DNA from: Verrucomicrobiia bacterium
GTDB taxonomy: Bacteria > Verrucomicrobiota > Verrucomicrobiia > Limisphaerales > Palsa-1400
Assembly: GCA_025934545.1 (NCBI GenBank)
Contig: JAICXV010000161.1
Coordinates: 1-6,021 of the forward strand
Length of the DNA: 6,021 nucleotides
Direction of reading: 5' to 3'
Shown here: positions 1-6,021 of the stretch, one piece after another
How positions within the stretch are numbered: position 1 is the stretch's first letter
Layout: each line of letters begins with the position of its first letter
Made by a program: the position numbers and the translations under genes
Notes under the pieces: model-generated
Database searches by the model: none
What the model was told of the DNA's origin: nothing
The model's input: the letters and a program-made list of their open reading frames with translations, nothing else

Positions 1-821
1 ATCTGGTGCGCTTCGCCGTTCATACCGAGCTCTATTCCCACATTCTGCTCGTGCCGGCCATCAGCTTTTATGTGGTGTGGACAAAGCTGCGTAGTTTGCC
101 TGTCGGCAAATCGGCCGGATTGTTTTCGCTGATCGGCTACATTCCCGCGGCTGCACTCATCGCTTTTTACTGGTTCACACATTCCGCGCCGTTTTGGACC
201 GTCAAAAGTAATTATCTTGCGGCGATGATTTGTGCTCTCGTTCTGACTTGTATCGGCAATTTATTCCTTTTGCTCGGCAAAGAATTCGTCTCAGCCGCAC
301 TTTTCCCGTCGTGCTTCCTCATTTTCATGGCGCCGTTTCCGGAACCGATCCTGAACGGCCTCGAAACATTTTTCCAGCACTCCTCCGCCTGTGTTGCTGG
401 CTGGATGTTCGACCTGACGGGCGCGACAGTGCTGCACGACGGCCTGTTTTTCGTGCTGCCGGGCATCACGTTGCAAGTTGCTCAAGAATGTAGCGGAATT
501 CACTCGAGCCTCGTGCTCTTTATCACCAGCCTTGTTGCCGGATACTTTTTCTTTTCATCCTACAAACGCCGTGCGCTTCTCGCTTTGTTTGTCATCCCGC
601 TCGGTATCGTGCGCAATGCATTCCGGATTTACGTCATTGGTCAGCTTTGCGTTCATGTCAGTCCCGACATGATTAACTCATTTATCCACCGCCATGGCGG
701 CCCAATTTTCTTTCTCTTGTCGCTGGTTCCGTTCTTCATTTTCCTGCATTATTTAAACAAGTTGGAGGCGCGCCGGAACAGCGCCGCAAAAAAAGTAAAC
801 GTCGGTATGGTTCCAAACTAA
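1..821 (+). CDS. Exosortase (exosortase/archaeosortase family transpeptidase), 5' partial
   Basis: Exosortases are polytopic inner-membrane cysteine transpeptidases that process proteins carrying a C-terminal sorting tag (PEP-CTERM and variants), usually in EPS-producing Gram-negatives. Numbering from the GTG at 6, the protein has about eight hydrophobic segments. It shows the family motifs in order: an N-terminal ELYSHILLVP block, the catalytic Cys162 in ECSGIHSS, the conserved Arg207 in RNAFRI, and a His (228 or 230) in FIHRHGGP. The frame is open to the window edge (first full codon at 3). The ELYSH block normally lies some residues inside the protein, so GTG 6 is probably not the start and the N-terminus is cut off. 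The C-terminus is complete, with a short basic tail (EARRNSAAKK). The TPR lipoprotein gene starts 2 bp after the stop. The subtype (for example XrtC, specific for VPDSG-type tags) cannot be fixed from the sequence alone. Confidence 0.93.
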   Translation, partial: LVRFAVHTELYSHILLVPAISFYVVWTKLRSLPVGKSAGLFSLIGYIPAAALIAFYWFTHSAPFWTVKSNYLAAMICALVLTCIGNLFLLLGKEFVSAALFPSCFLIFMAPFPEPILNGLETFFQHSSACVAGWMFDLTGATVLHDGLFFVLPGITLQVAQECSGIHSSLVLFITSLVAGYFFFSSYKRRALLALFVIPLGIVRNAFRIYVIGQLCVHVSPDMINSFIHRHGGPIFFLLSLVPFFIFLHYLNKLEARRNSAAKKVNVGMVPN

Positions 822-823
822 TT

Positions 824-3800
824 ATGGTCACACTGCGCAATTCTCTATCACTGGTTCTGCTCGCCGCGATTCTGGCGCTTGTTGGTTGTTCGCGTGAGGC
901 AAAAATCAACCGTTATCGAGAACGCGCCCAAAAAGATTTCGCCGCTGGTGTTTACGCCACGGCAGAAGTGGAATACAAAAATCTGTTGCGCTCTGCTCCT
1001 CAGGACCTCGTCGCCATGCGGCAGCTTGGCGCTATTTATTTGGAAGAAGGTCGCTTGCCCTACGCTCTGTTTTTTCTCTCCAGAGCTCACAGTCTGGAAC
1101 CGGCCAATATCGAAACGGCCAACAAACTCGGGTCGGTTTATATCGCCGTTCGTCAATTGAATCAGGCCGAGCAGATCGCTCTGCAAGTCCTCGATAAACA
1201 GCCCACCAATGACCTCGCTTTGCTATTGCTGGGCGACGCCGCTGATTCCGCTGAAAAAATCAAAACCGTGCACGATCGCATTTCGGCCTTGCAGGCCACA
1301 AATTCCGACCAACCCGGCTTTCACCTCGTCCTCGGAACTCTCGCCGTTCGCGAACATGACCTTGCCACTGCCCAAACTGAATTGGAGAAAGTCATCGCCC
1401 GCCAACCGACCAACAGCGTCGCATATCTCGCTTTGGGCAATGTTTATTTGTTCAAACAAGATATAACAAACGCTGGGAAATCCTTTAAAGCAGCCTCTGA
1501 TAACGCGCCCGTCCGTTCTGCCGCTCGGCTCAAATATGCCGACTTCAAGGTCCAAACGGGCGCCGTCGACGAAGGCAAAGGTCTCATCAACGACATCATC
1601 AAGCAGGCGCCGGATTATATCCCGGCCTGGACCAGCTTGATGAACCTCGCCTACAACTCGCACAACTACGACGAGTGCGCGCAACTTGTCGAAAAGGTCC
1701 TCACGCGCGATGATAAGAACTTTGAGGCATTGGTTACCGATGGTCGCGTCAAACTCGCGCGCGGCGAACTGGACAAAGCCATTCAAGCGTTCGAAAAGGC
1801 GGCGAATATTTACGAGCGTGTGCCCATGATCCTTCATCAACTCGGCCTCGCCTACCTCTACAAAGGTGACACAGGCAAGGCCGTTCAAAACTTCAATTCA
1901 GCCGTGGCCGCCGATCTCAGCTACGCGCCTTCCGTTCTCGCGCTTGCGGAAATGAGCATGGCCAAAGGCGATTTTGGCGCGGCGACCACATCGCTCAATC
2001 AATTGATCCAGCGCCGGCCTGAACTCGAGCAACCGTATCTATTGGTCGCCCAGGCGCATCTCCAACAAAAACAATACGACGAAGCCGCCGCCCTTTACCG
2101 GCGTGTCATCGAACTATTTCCGAAAAATCCCGAACCATATCATTTCCTTGGCTCGGTCCTCGTGGTGCAAAAGAAAACCGATGAAGCCCGCGCCGCCTTC
2201 GAAAAGGCTCTGTCCATCAACCCAAATTACCTGCAAGCCCTCGAGCAATTAATTGATCTGGATATCGCACAAAAAAACTATTCTGGCGCGCTGGCTCTTG
2301 CCCAAAAACACGATGACCCCAAAAACCCTTCAGCGACCGTCCAGTTGTATTTCGCCAAAATCCACGCCGCCGCGAACGACTTTACCTCCGCTGAAAAAGA
2401 TTTGTTGAAAGCCATCGAACTGGCGCCCAACAACAACAGACCTTACATCCTCCTCTCGCGCCTTTATGTGGAAACCCACAAAGAACAGGAAGCCCTTGAT
2501 CGCCTTGGCAAATTCGTTTCCAGGACAAACGACGTTCCGGCTCTCACCCAAATCGGCATGATCCAACAATCGATGACCAACTATCCCGCCGCGCGCGATA
2601 CCTACGAAAAAATCCTGACCGTCCAACCGAAATCCAGTCTGGCTCTCAACAACCTTGCCTATCTTTATTCCGAAAAACTCAATGATTTGGACAAAGCGCA
2701 AAAACTGGCCGAAAGAGCGCGCGACGTTTCCCGCGATGACCCCGCTACCGCCGACACCCTCGGTTGGGTTTACTATAAGACCGGTGACTATGCTCGTGCC
2801 CGCGCCTTAATTACTGAAGCCGCGCAGAAACTTGGTGGCGATCTCGAAGTCGAATATCATCTTGGCCTGACCCATTACATGCTCGGCGAGGAAGCTGCCG
2901 CGCGCAGCGCCCTTGAACGTGTCGTCAAATCCGATGCGCGCCCCGAACTCATCGACGATGCCCAACATCATCTGGCCGTTCTCAACGGTACCGATGCTTC
3001 CGGAAAAGCGCTCTCGCGCGAAACTCTCGAAAAAGTTGCCGCGGCAAATCCGAACGATCCGGTTGTCCTCGACCATCTGGCCGCGTCCTACGAAGCCGAG
3101 GGCGCGACCGACAAAGCGATCGCTCTATACCAACGCTCTCTCAAAGCCAACCGCAAGAACCCGCCTGTGCTCCTGAAACTCGCGCAATATTACGCGCATG
3201 CCGGCAACGATTCGGCCCAGGCCCTCGGCCTTGCCAAAGAAGCGCATAACCTCGCGCCTTATGATGTGCAGGTAAATCGCTTGCTCGGACGTTTGGCTTT
3301 CGACGCCGGCGACTACACTTGGTCCGTCAGCCTTCTCCAGGAAGCCGCGCGCAGTTTACCGCCCAATGGCGATCTCAATTACGATCTCGCCTGGGCTTAT
3401 TACAACACCGGCAAACTCAATGACGCCGAAACGACGATGCGCAGCGCGCTTCAAACCGGCACCGCATCCAAAGACGACGCCACTCGATTCCTCGCGTTGC
3501 TCGACGCCTATAACAATCCGGGCCGCAATGCCTCGGTCGACGCGTCCGACGCTAAATATGTGCCCGCGCTGATGGTCACCGCCGCCCGTCAACCCGACAA
3601 AGCCCGCGCCGTCTACGAACAAATTCTCGCGAAAAATCCGTTATTCGTTCCAGCCTCGCGTGATCTCGCGGTATTGCTGACGCACGAAAACAGCGACGAC
3701 GCCAAAGCATATGCGCTTGCCGTCAAAGCCCGCGAAGCATTCCCCGATGACGCCGATGTCGCGCGCAGTCTCGGCATTTTGTCATACCGCAAAGGAGAAT

Positions 3801-4000
3801 ATCGTCGCGCCGTCGAATTGTTGAAGGAAGCGCAACAGAAGCGCGCCGAAGATGGTGAGTCCTGTTTCTACCTCGGCATGGCTTATTACAAACTCAACCA
3901 GCCTGACGTTGCCAAAACCGCCCTCAAAGAAGCGTTGGACCACAAGCTCGACCAAAAACTTTCCGACGAAGCGACCAAGCTTCTGGCAGAGTTGAAATAA
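824..4000 (+). CDS. TPR-repeat lipoprotein, PEP-CTERM system PrsT-like
   Basis: Large tetratricopeptide-repeat lipoprotein of 1058 residues. The N-terminus is a type II signal peptide: a basic n-region (Arg5), a hydrophobic run 8-20, and lipobox LVGC with Cys22 as the lipidated residue. Ser follows at +2, so outer-membrane retention is expected. From about residue 35 to the end it is nearly continuous TPR helices with the usual spacing (for example LGAIYLEEGRLPYALFFLSRA near 65-85). Repeats carrying LNNLAYLYSE (about 608-617) and DTLGWVYYKTGDYARA (about 644-659) resemble the C-terminal part of PrsT, the TPR lipoprotein that accompanies exosortases. PrsT-type proteins as I know them are nearer 900 residues; the extra length here is explained by repeated C-terminal modules. 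It probably scaffolds protein contacts at the envelope, but no molecular function is established. The 2-bp gap to the exosortase gene argues for one transcript and coupled translation. There is no clear Shine-Dalgarno sequence. Assignment to PrsT rather than another TPR lipoprotein rests on motifs and neighbour. Confidence 0.88.
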   Translation: MVTLRNSLSLVLLAAILALVGCSREAKINRYRERAQKDFAAGVYATAEVEYKNLLRSAPQDLVAMRQLGAIYLEEGRLPYALFFLSRAHSLEPANIETANKLGSVYIAVRQLNQAEQIALQVLDKQPTNDLALLLLGDAADSAEKIKTVHDRISALQATNSDQPGFHLVLGTLAVREHDLATAQTELEKVIARQPTNSVAYLALGNVYLFKQDITNAGKSFKAASDNAPVRSAARLKYADFKVQTGAVDEGKGLINDIIKQAPDYIPAWTSLMNLAYNSHNYDECAQLVEKVLTRDDKNFEALVTDGRVKLARGELDKAIQAFEKAANIYERVPMILHQLGLAYLYKGDTGKAVQNFNSAVAADLSYAPSVLALAEMSMAKGDFGAATTSLNQLIQRRPELEQPYLLVAQAHLQQKQYDEAAALYRRVIELFPKNPEPYHFLGSVLVVQKKTDEARAAFEKALSINPNYLQALEQLIDLDIAQKNYSGALALAQKHDDPKNPSATVQLYFAKIHAAANDFTSAEKDLLKAIELAPNNNRPYILLSRLYVETHKEQEALDRLGKFVSRTNDVPALTQIGMIQQSMTNYPAARDTYEKILTVQPKSSLALNNLAYLYSEKLNDLDKAQKLAERARDVSRDDPATADTLGWVYYKTGDYARARALITEAAQKLGGDLEVEYHLGLTHYMLGEEAAARSALERVVKSDARPELIDDAQHHLAVLNGTDASGKALSRETLEKVAAANPNDPVVLDHLAASYEAEGATDKAIALYQRSLKANRKNPPVLLKLAQYYAHAGNDSAQALGLAKEAHNLAPYDVQVNRLLGRLAFDAGDYTWSVSLLQEAARSLPPNGDLNYDLAWAYYNTGKLNDAETTMRSALQTGTASKDDATRFLALLDAYNNPGRNASVDASDAKYVPALMVTAARQPDKARAVYEQILAKNPLFVPASRDLAVLLTHENSDDAKAYALAVKAREAFPDDADVARSLGILSYRKGEYRRAVELLKEAQQKRAEDGESCFYLGMAYYKLNQPDVAKTALKEALDHKLDQKLSDEATKLLAELK
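2591..3997 (+). repeat. Three copies of a ~130-residue TPR module inside the TPR lipoprotein
   Basis: Residues 590-701, 765-876 and 927-1038 align with each other without a gap over 112 positions (DNA 2591-2926, 3116-3451, 3602-3937). Counting by eye, copies 1 and 3 share about 42 of 112 residues. Shared landmarks from the start of each copy are a hydrophobic LA at 22-23, Leu57-Gly58, Gly65-(D/E)66-Tyr67, a Leu-rich helix ending in EA at 76-77, Leu91, and AL (RV in copy 1) near the end. Each copy is followed by a related helix: DDAQHHLAVL (711-720), DDATRFLALL (884-893), DEATKLLAEL (1048-1057). The spacers between copies (about 45 and 33 residues) are dissimilar. The repetition is at protein level; the DNA copies have diverged. 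Confidence 0.8.
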
Positions 4001-4043
4001 AAATCCGCTTGGCCGTTGATGAATAACTCGGTACATTTAACCC

Positions 4044-4265
4044 GTGAAGGTTAAAGACTTCGAATCAGCGTTACATTCGCAGCCGTTCAAACCCTTCGAC
4101 GCTCGCGTTGACGGCGACGTCATCCACATCCTTCATCCTGAGCAGGTATTTTTGACTCCTGATAAAACCATGGTGGTTGTGGACACCGGCGATCGTCTAC
4201 ACATTTTCGACGTTGATCGCGTCAGCAAGCTTACCGTTCTTAAGCGCAGTCGCGCGGCAGCCTAA
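4044..4265 (+). CDS. Small uncharacterised protein with 'QPF.PF' N-terminal motif
   Basis: A 73-residue protein starting at GTG 4044, 43 bp after the TPR lipoprotein gene. It has no signal peptide or membrane segment and is predicted cytoplasmic. Visible order: a short helix (KVKDFESALHS), the motif QPFKPFDARVDGD, ILHPEQVFLTPD, then alternating hydrophobic strands (KTMVVVD; DRLHIFDVDRVSKLTVL). This pattern of 'QPF.PF', 'HPE' and a final strand with a V.I/L.V core is one I recall from small hypothetical proteins common in Planctomycetes and Verrucomicrobia; no function is known to me. The family resemblance supports a real gene despite its short length and the lack of a Shine-Dalgarno sequence. 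It may be read through from the lipoprotein gene, since I see no terminator in 4001-4043. Its stop codon overlaps that of the convergent DUF4912 gene. Confidence 0.72.
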   Translation: MKVKDFESALHSQPFKPFDARVDGDVIHILHPEQVFLTPDKTMVVVDTGDRLHIFDVDRVSKLTVLKRSRAAA

Positions 4266-5662
4266 CTCACCGCTTCGACCACCGGCGCCTTCAACTTCTT
4301 GTCCTGCGGATGCGCGCCGACTTCCCCGCGATATTTCGTATCGCGCGAAAACTTCAACGCCGCCTCGCGGCTCTCCTCCTGGTCCGCTGACGTTGCCACG
4401 GCCGGCAACGAATAATTCCCATCCGGTAACGCGAACCGGAAACTAAATGTCCCGTCCGGGCGGAGCTTTATCTGTTTATCGCCAATCGTCACAGTCGCGT
4501 CCGGCTCGGTTGCGCCGTAGACGATCAACTCGGCATTGACGTTGAACCAAAATCCGCGCCGCTTTTCCATCCCGCCCATCGGGCTGGACCAACTTGCGCC
4601 AAACGAACTCGGCATCGAAACCAGCGCGCCGCTCCATGACGACGTCTCGCCTTGCAATTGACGCCTCACCAGTTCGGTGATTTCGAGCGACCCGATCCAA
4701 ACGCGTCGCATCTTGTCGATGGAAACCACCGAAGCCAGCGCCTGTTCCTGTTCCGGCGTCCACGTGCCGTAAAATTCCTGCGGCAATTGCGCAAACCCTT
4801 CCGCGCGCAACTGCTGCAACGCTTCGATCAACGGCACACTTTCCATCATCGCGGCCTTTACCAGTTCGAGCAAATGTTCGAACGGCACATCGGGAGGCAG
4901 TGTCGCAAACTGCACCGAAGTATCTTCCGCCAAAGAATCCGGTGGCGTCAGCGTCGCGCCCGATTTGGCGAGACTTACCCATCTGCCGCGGGGATCGATG
5001 TAGCCCAGTTCCGCCAAATATTTGGTGGCCGCTTCGGGAACGGGAATAAACCAATTGCGCGATTCCGGATGCACGTCGATCTGGGAGAAAGGTGCGCCAG
5101 AAATTTCATTTTTAAAAACACGCAGCGCTAAATGCCCATCCGCTGCTTGCGCGTTGCATTCCTTCAACTGTTCATTCGTGAAATCCCACGAAGCATAAAC
5201 CCAATGCGGATCACGCGCGGTGATGAACAAACGCTTCGTCCCATAAGCTTCAGGTAAAGATTCTCGAACGCCTGGAAAATGCTCCGCCGGCGGCGTTGGC
5301 CCCAGCGAATAACGTTGCCCCGGCCCACCAACGCTTGGTGCGCTCGGCGCGTCGCCCTCCAAAAGGATCGGCGGAATCTTCAAAGTCGTCTTGCGCGGAC
5401 GCGGCGATGCCGTGCGTTTCTTCTCGGGTTTTTCTGAAGCGGGCTTGTCCGCTTTCGATTTGGGCGTCGCTTTCGCTTTCGCCTTCGGCGCATCATCCGC
5501 CGCTTCTTCTTTCGCCTTGGATGCCGACAATCGGGCGCTCGGGTCTGGCTTCCGTTTTTTGGCCGCTGCAGGTTTCAGCTCGGGCGTCGATTTCCCAGCA
5601 GCTTCGGTCGACTTTGCTTTGCCAGAACGCGAACGTGGTGAACCGGGATCTTTTGGTTTCAT
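4262..5662 (-). CDS. DUF4912 domain protein with Lys/Ala/Pro-rich N-terminal tail and Ig-like C-terminal domain
   Basis: Protein of 466 residues from ATG 5662. Residues 1 to about 100 are low-complexity and basic (PKAKAKATPKSKADKP at 59-74, KKRK at 35-38), like a histone H1-type disordered tail. The DUF4912 domain is at about 136-243, with its typical features: LPEAYG, the RDPHWVYASWDF block, LALRVF, SRNWFIPVP, and AELGYIDPRGRWVSLAKS. After a helical linker (about 258-340), a beta-rich domain at about 369-444 (GFWFNVNAELIVYGATEPD, then IKLRPDGTFSFRFALPDGNY) looks Ig-like. No signal peptide is seen. The frame is open back to a TTG at 5788, but residues from there look non-coding and that TTG falls inside a candidate promoter, so the MKPKDPG start is preferred. 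DUF4912 has no established function; in related bacteria I recall it near alpha-glucan (GH57/DUF1957) enzymes, none of which appears here. The K-rich tail suggests nucleic-acid or polyanion binding, which is inference only. Confidence 0.88.
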   Translation of the reverse strand: MKPKDPGSPRSRSGKAKSTEAAGKSTPELKPAAAKKRKPDPSARLSASKAKEEAADDAPKAKAKATPKSKADKPASEKPEKKRTASPRPRKTTLKIPPILLEGDAPSAPSVGGPGQRYSLGPTPPAEHFPGVRESLPEAYGTKRLFITARDPHWVYASWDFTNEQLKECNAQAADGHLALRVFKNEISGAPFSQIDVHPESRNWFIPVPEAATKYLAELGYIDPRGRWVSLAKSGATLTPPDSLAEDTSVQFATLPPDVPFEHLLELVKAAMMESVPLIEALQQLRAEGFAQLPQEFYGTWTPEQEQALASVVSIDKMRRVWIGSLEITELVRRQLQGETSSWSGALVSMPSSFGASWSSPMGGMEKRRGFWFNVNAELIVYGATEPDATVTIGDKQIKLRPDGTFSFRFALPDGNYSLPAVATSADQEESREAALKFSRDTKYRGEVGAHPQDKKLKAPVVEAVS

Positions 5663-5686
5663 AAAAAATTGTGCAGGGGGGCACAA
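5663..5686 (-). promoter_or_regulatory. Terminator-like hairpin directly before the DUF4912 start codon
   Basis: On the minus strand TTGTGC and GCACAA form a perfect 6-bp stem (5686-5681 with 5674-5669) around a CCCCCT loop. The stem is followed at once by TTTTTT (5668-5663) and then the ATG at 5662. Stem plus T-run is the shape of an intrinsic terminator, but the stem is short and only half G/C. It may act on translation initiation, attenuate transcription, or mean nothing. Confidence 0.35.
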
Positions 5687-5768
5687 CAACTTGTCCTGCG
5701 ATGAACTATGGACGGGTGCTTCCGTTGCGTCAAGGGGGTGGTTGCCGGCCCGGCCGTTTCCTATCAAA

Positions 5769-5806
5769 ACCCTATACAAATGTGGCAACGTCGGTGTCTA
5801 TAGGGT
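5769..5806. promoter_or_regulatory. 8-bp inverted repeat in the divergent intergenic region (operator candidate)
   Basis: ACCCTATA (5769-5776) and TATAGGGT (5799-5806) are perfect inverted copies separated by 22 bp, with arm centres 30 bp apart, close to three helical turns. The repeat lies between the divergently transcribed DUF4912 gene and the secreted-protein gene and overlaps a candidate minus-strand promoter. Each arm can also be read as a weak -10 box (TATAGG) facing outward, one for each gene. A shared regulator site is possible. Confidence 0.35.
5771..5800 (-). promoter_or_regulatory. Candidate sigma70-type promoter for the DUF4912 gene
   Basis: Read on the minus strand, TAGACA (5800-5795, five of six matches to TTGACA) is followed after 18 bp by TATAGG (5776-5771, four of six matches to TATAAT). 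Transcription would begin near 5764, giving an untranslated leader of about 100 nt that contains the hairpin before ATG 5662. It was found by eye without a background model, and the consensus for this organism is unknown. Confidence 0.3.
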
Positions 5807-5816
5807 GAAAACAACA

Positions 5817-5831
5817 ATCAACTATATTGAT
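5817..5831. promoter_or_regulatory. Small dyad immediately upstream of the secreted-protein start
   Basis: ATCAA and TTGAT flank CTATA, ending 2 bp before the ATG at 5834. TATATT within it (5823-5828) matches a -10 box at five of six positions; if used, transcription would begin about at the start codon and the mRNA would be leaderless. No good -35 box is placed for it. Five-bp arms in AT-rich DNA can occur by chance. Confidence 0.22.
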
Positions 5832-5833
5832 CT

Positions 5834-6021
5834 ATGATAAAGCTTATCGCCATGGCCTGTCTGTTTGCATTGACCGCCAGCGCCGATGAGCCGGTCAAAA
5901 AGCATGTGTTCGAAATGCGGCCGGTCGTTGAGAAAGCGTCCCCGGATTCCGAGCGGATATCTGTCGGAACGCCGCCAGTAGCCGTGAACGTCGTCAAGAC
6001 AACGCTAATCGATGAAACGGC
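5834..6021 (+). CDS. Putative secreted/periplasmic protein, 3' partial
   Basis: An open frame begins at ATG 5834 and runs off the window, with 62 complete codons seen. The N-terminus MIKLIAMACLFALTASADEP is a clear Sec signal peptide: Lys3, a hydrophobic core 4-14, and an ASA cleavage site after residue 17, leaving DEPVKK as the mature start. A cysteine (Cys9) sits inside the core but has no lipobox context. The visible mature part (FEMRPVVEKASPDSERISVG, then TPPVAVNVVKTTLIDETA) matches no family I recognise. It is divergent from the DUF4912 gene and shares its upstream region. There is no Shine-Dalgarno sequence before the ATG. The signal peptide directly after an intergenic region supports a real gene; its length and role cannot be seen here. 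Confidence 0.68.
   Translation, partial: MIKLIAMACLFALTASADEPVKKHVFEMRPVVEKASPDSERISVGTPPVAVNVVKTTLIDET

Noticed and set aside
1223..1888. 221-codon open frame on the minus strand inside the TPR lipoprotein gene
   Set aside because: It lies wholly antisense to a well-supported TPR coding frame, has no recognisable domain, and similar antisense frames recur along this gene because of its codon bias.
4019..4054. 11-codon ATG frame (MNNSVHLTREG) overlapping the start of the small gene, as a possible leader peptide
   Set aside because: It has no Shine-Dalgarno sequence, no attenuator-like structure and no special codon run, so a frame this short is expected by chance.
4391..4410. CGTTGCC/GGCAACG hairpin as terminator for the + strand transcripts
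   Set aside because: There is no T-run after the stem on either strand and it encodes the PAVAT stretch of the DUF4912 protein, so it is more likely coincidental.
4476..5131. Long alternative frames (192 codons minus, 159 codons plus) overlapping the DUF4912 gene
   Set aside because: Both are Arg/Gly-rich or low-information translations overlapping a frame with clear DUF4912 motifs; they are shadows of its codon composition.
5663..5788. 42-residue N-terminal extension of the DUF4912 protein from TTG 5788
   Set aside because: The extension does not resemble the basic tail or any domain, begins with a rare start codon lying within a candidate promoter, and includes the hairpin and T-run; ATG 5662 is the better start.
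5391..5837. 148-codon + strand frame reaching into the intergenic region
   Set aside because: Most of it is antisense to the low-complexity tail of the DUF4912 protein, which produces Ala/Phe/Gly-rich complements; it has no domain and ends at the start of the secreted-protein gene.

Overview
The window reads as bacterial chromosome, most likely from a Verrucomicrobiota-type organism (Pedosphaera/Limisphaera-like). This rests on gene content: an exosortase next to a long TPR lipoprotein, a DUF4912 protein, and a small 'QPF.PF' protein of a kind I associate with Planctomycetes and Verrucomicrobia. No rRNA or other taxonomic marker is present, so the assignment is an inference.

Left part (1-4265, + strand). 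The window opens inside an exosortase gene whose N-terminus lies upstream. Two bases after its stop codon begins a 1058-residue outer-membrane-type lipoprotein built almost entirely of TPR repeats, resembling the PEP-CTERM system lipoprotein PrsT. The pair should belong to an exosortase/exopolysaccharide (EPS) locus: the exosortase cleaves and sorts proteins with a C-terminal sorting tag, and the TPR lipoprotein is its common, still poorly understood companion. The last third of the lipoprotein contains three copies of a ~130-residue TPR module that align without gaps over 112 residues. A 73-residue uncharacterised protein follows 43 bp later on the same strand.

Middle to right (4262-5662, - strand). 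A DUF4912 protein with a long Lys/Ala/Pro-rich tail and an Ig-like C-terminal domain converges on the small gene; the two stop codons overlap by 4 bp.

Right end (5663-6021). A 171-bp divergent intergenic region holds an 8-bp perfect inverted repeat, a candidate minus-strand promoter, a terminator-like hairpin abutting the DUF4912 start, and a small dyad before the next gene. That gene runs + and off the end of the window; only a signal peptide and the first ~45 mature residues are visible.

I found no RNA gene, CRISPR array, insertion sequence or phage gene. The most notable item is the triplicated module in the TPR lipoprotein; the rest is a fairly ordinary exosortase neighbourhood next to unrelated genes of unknown function.
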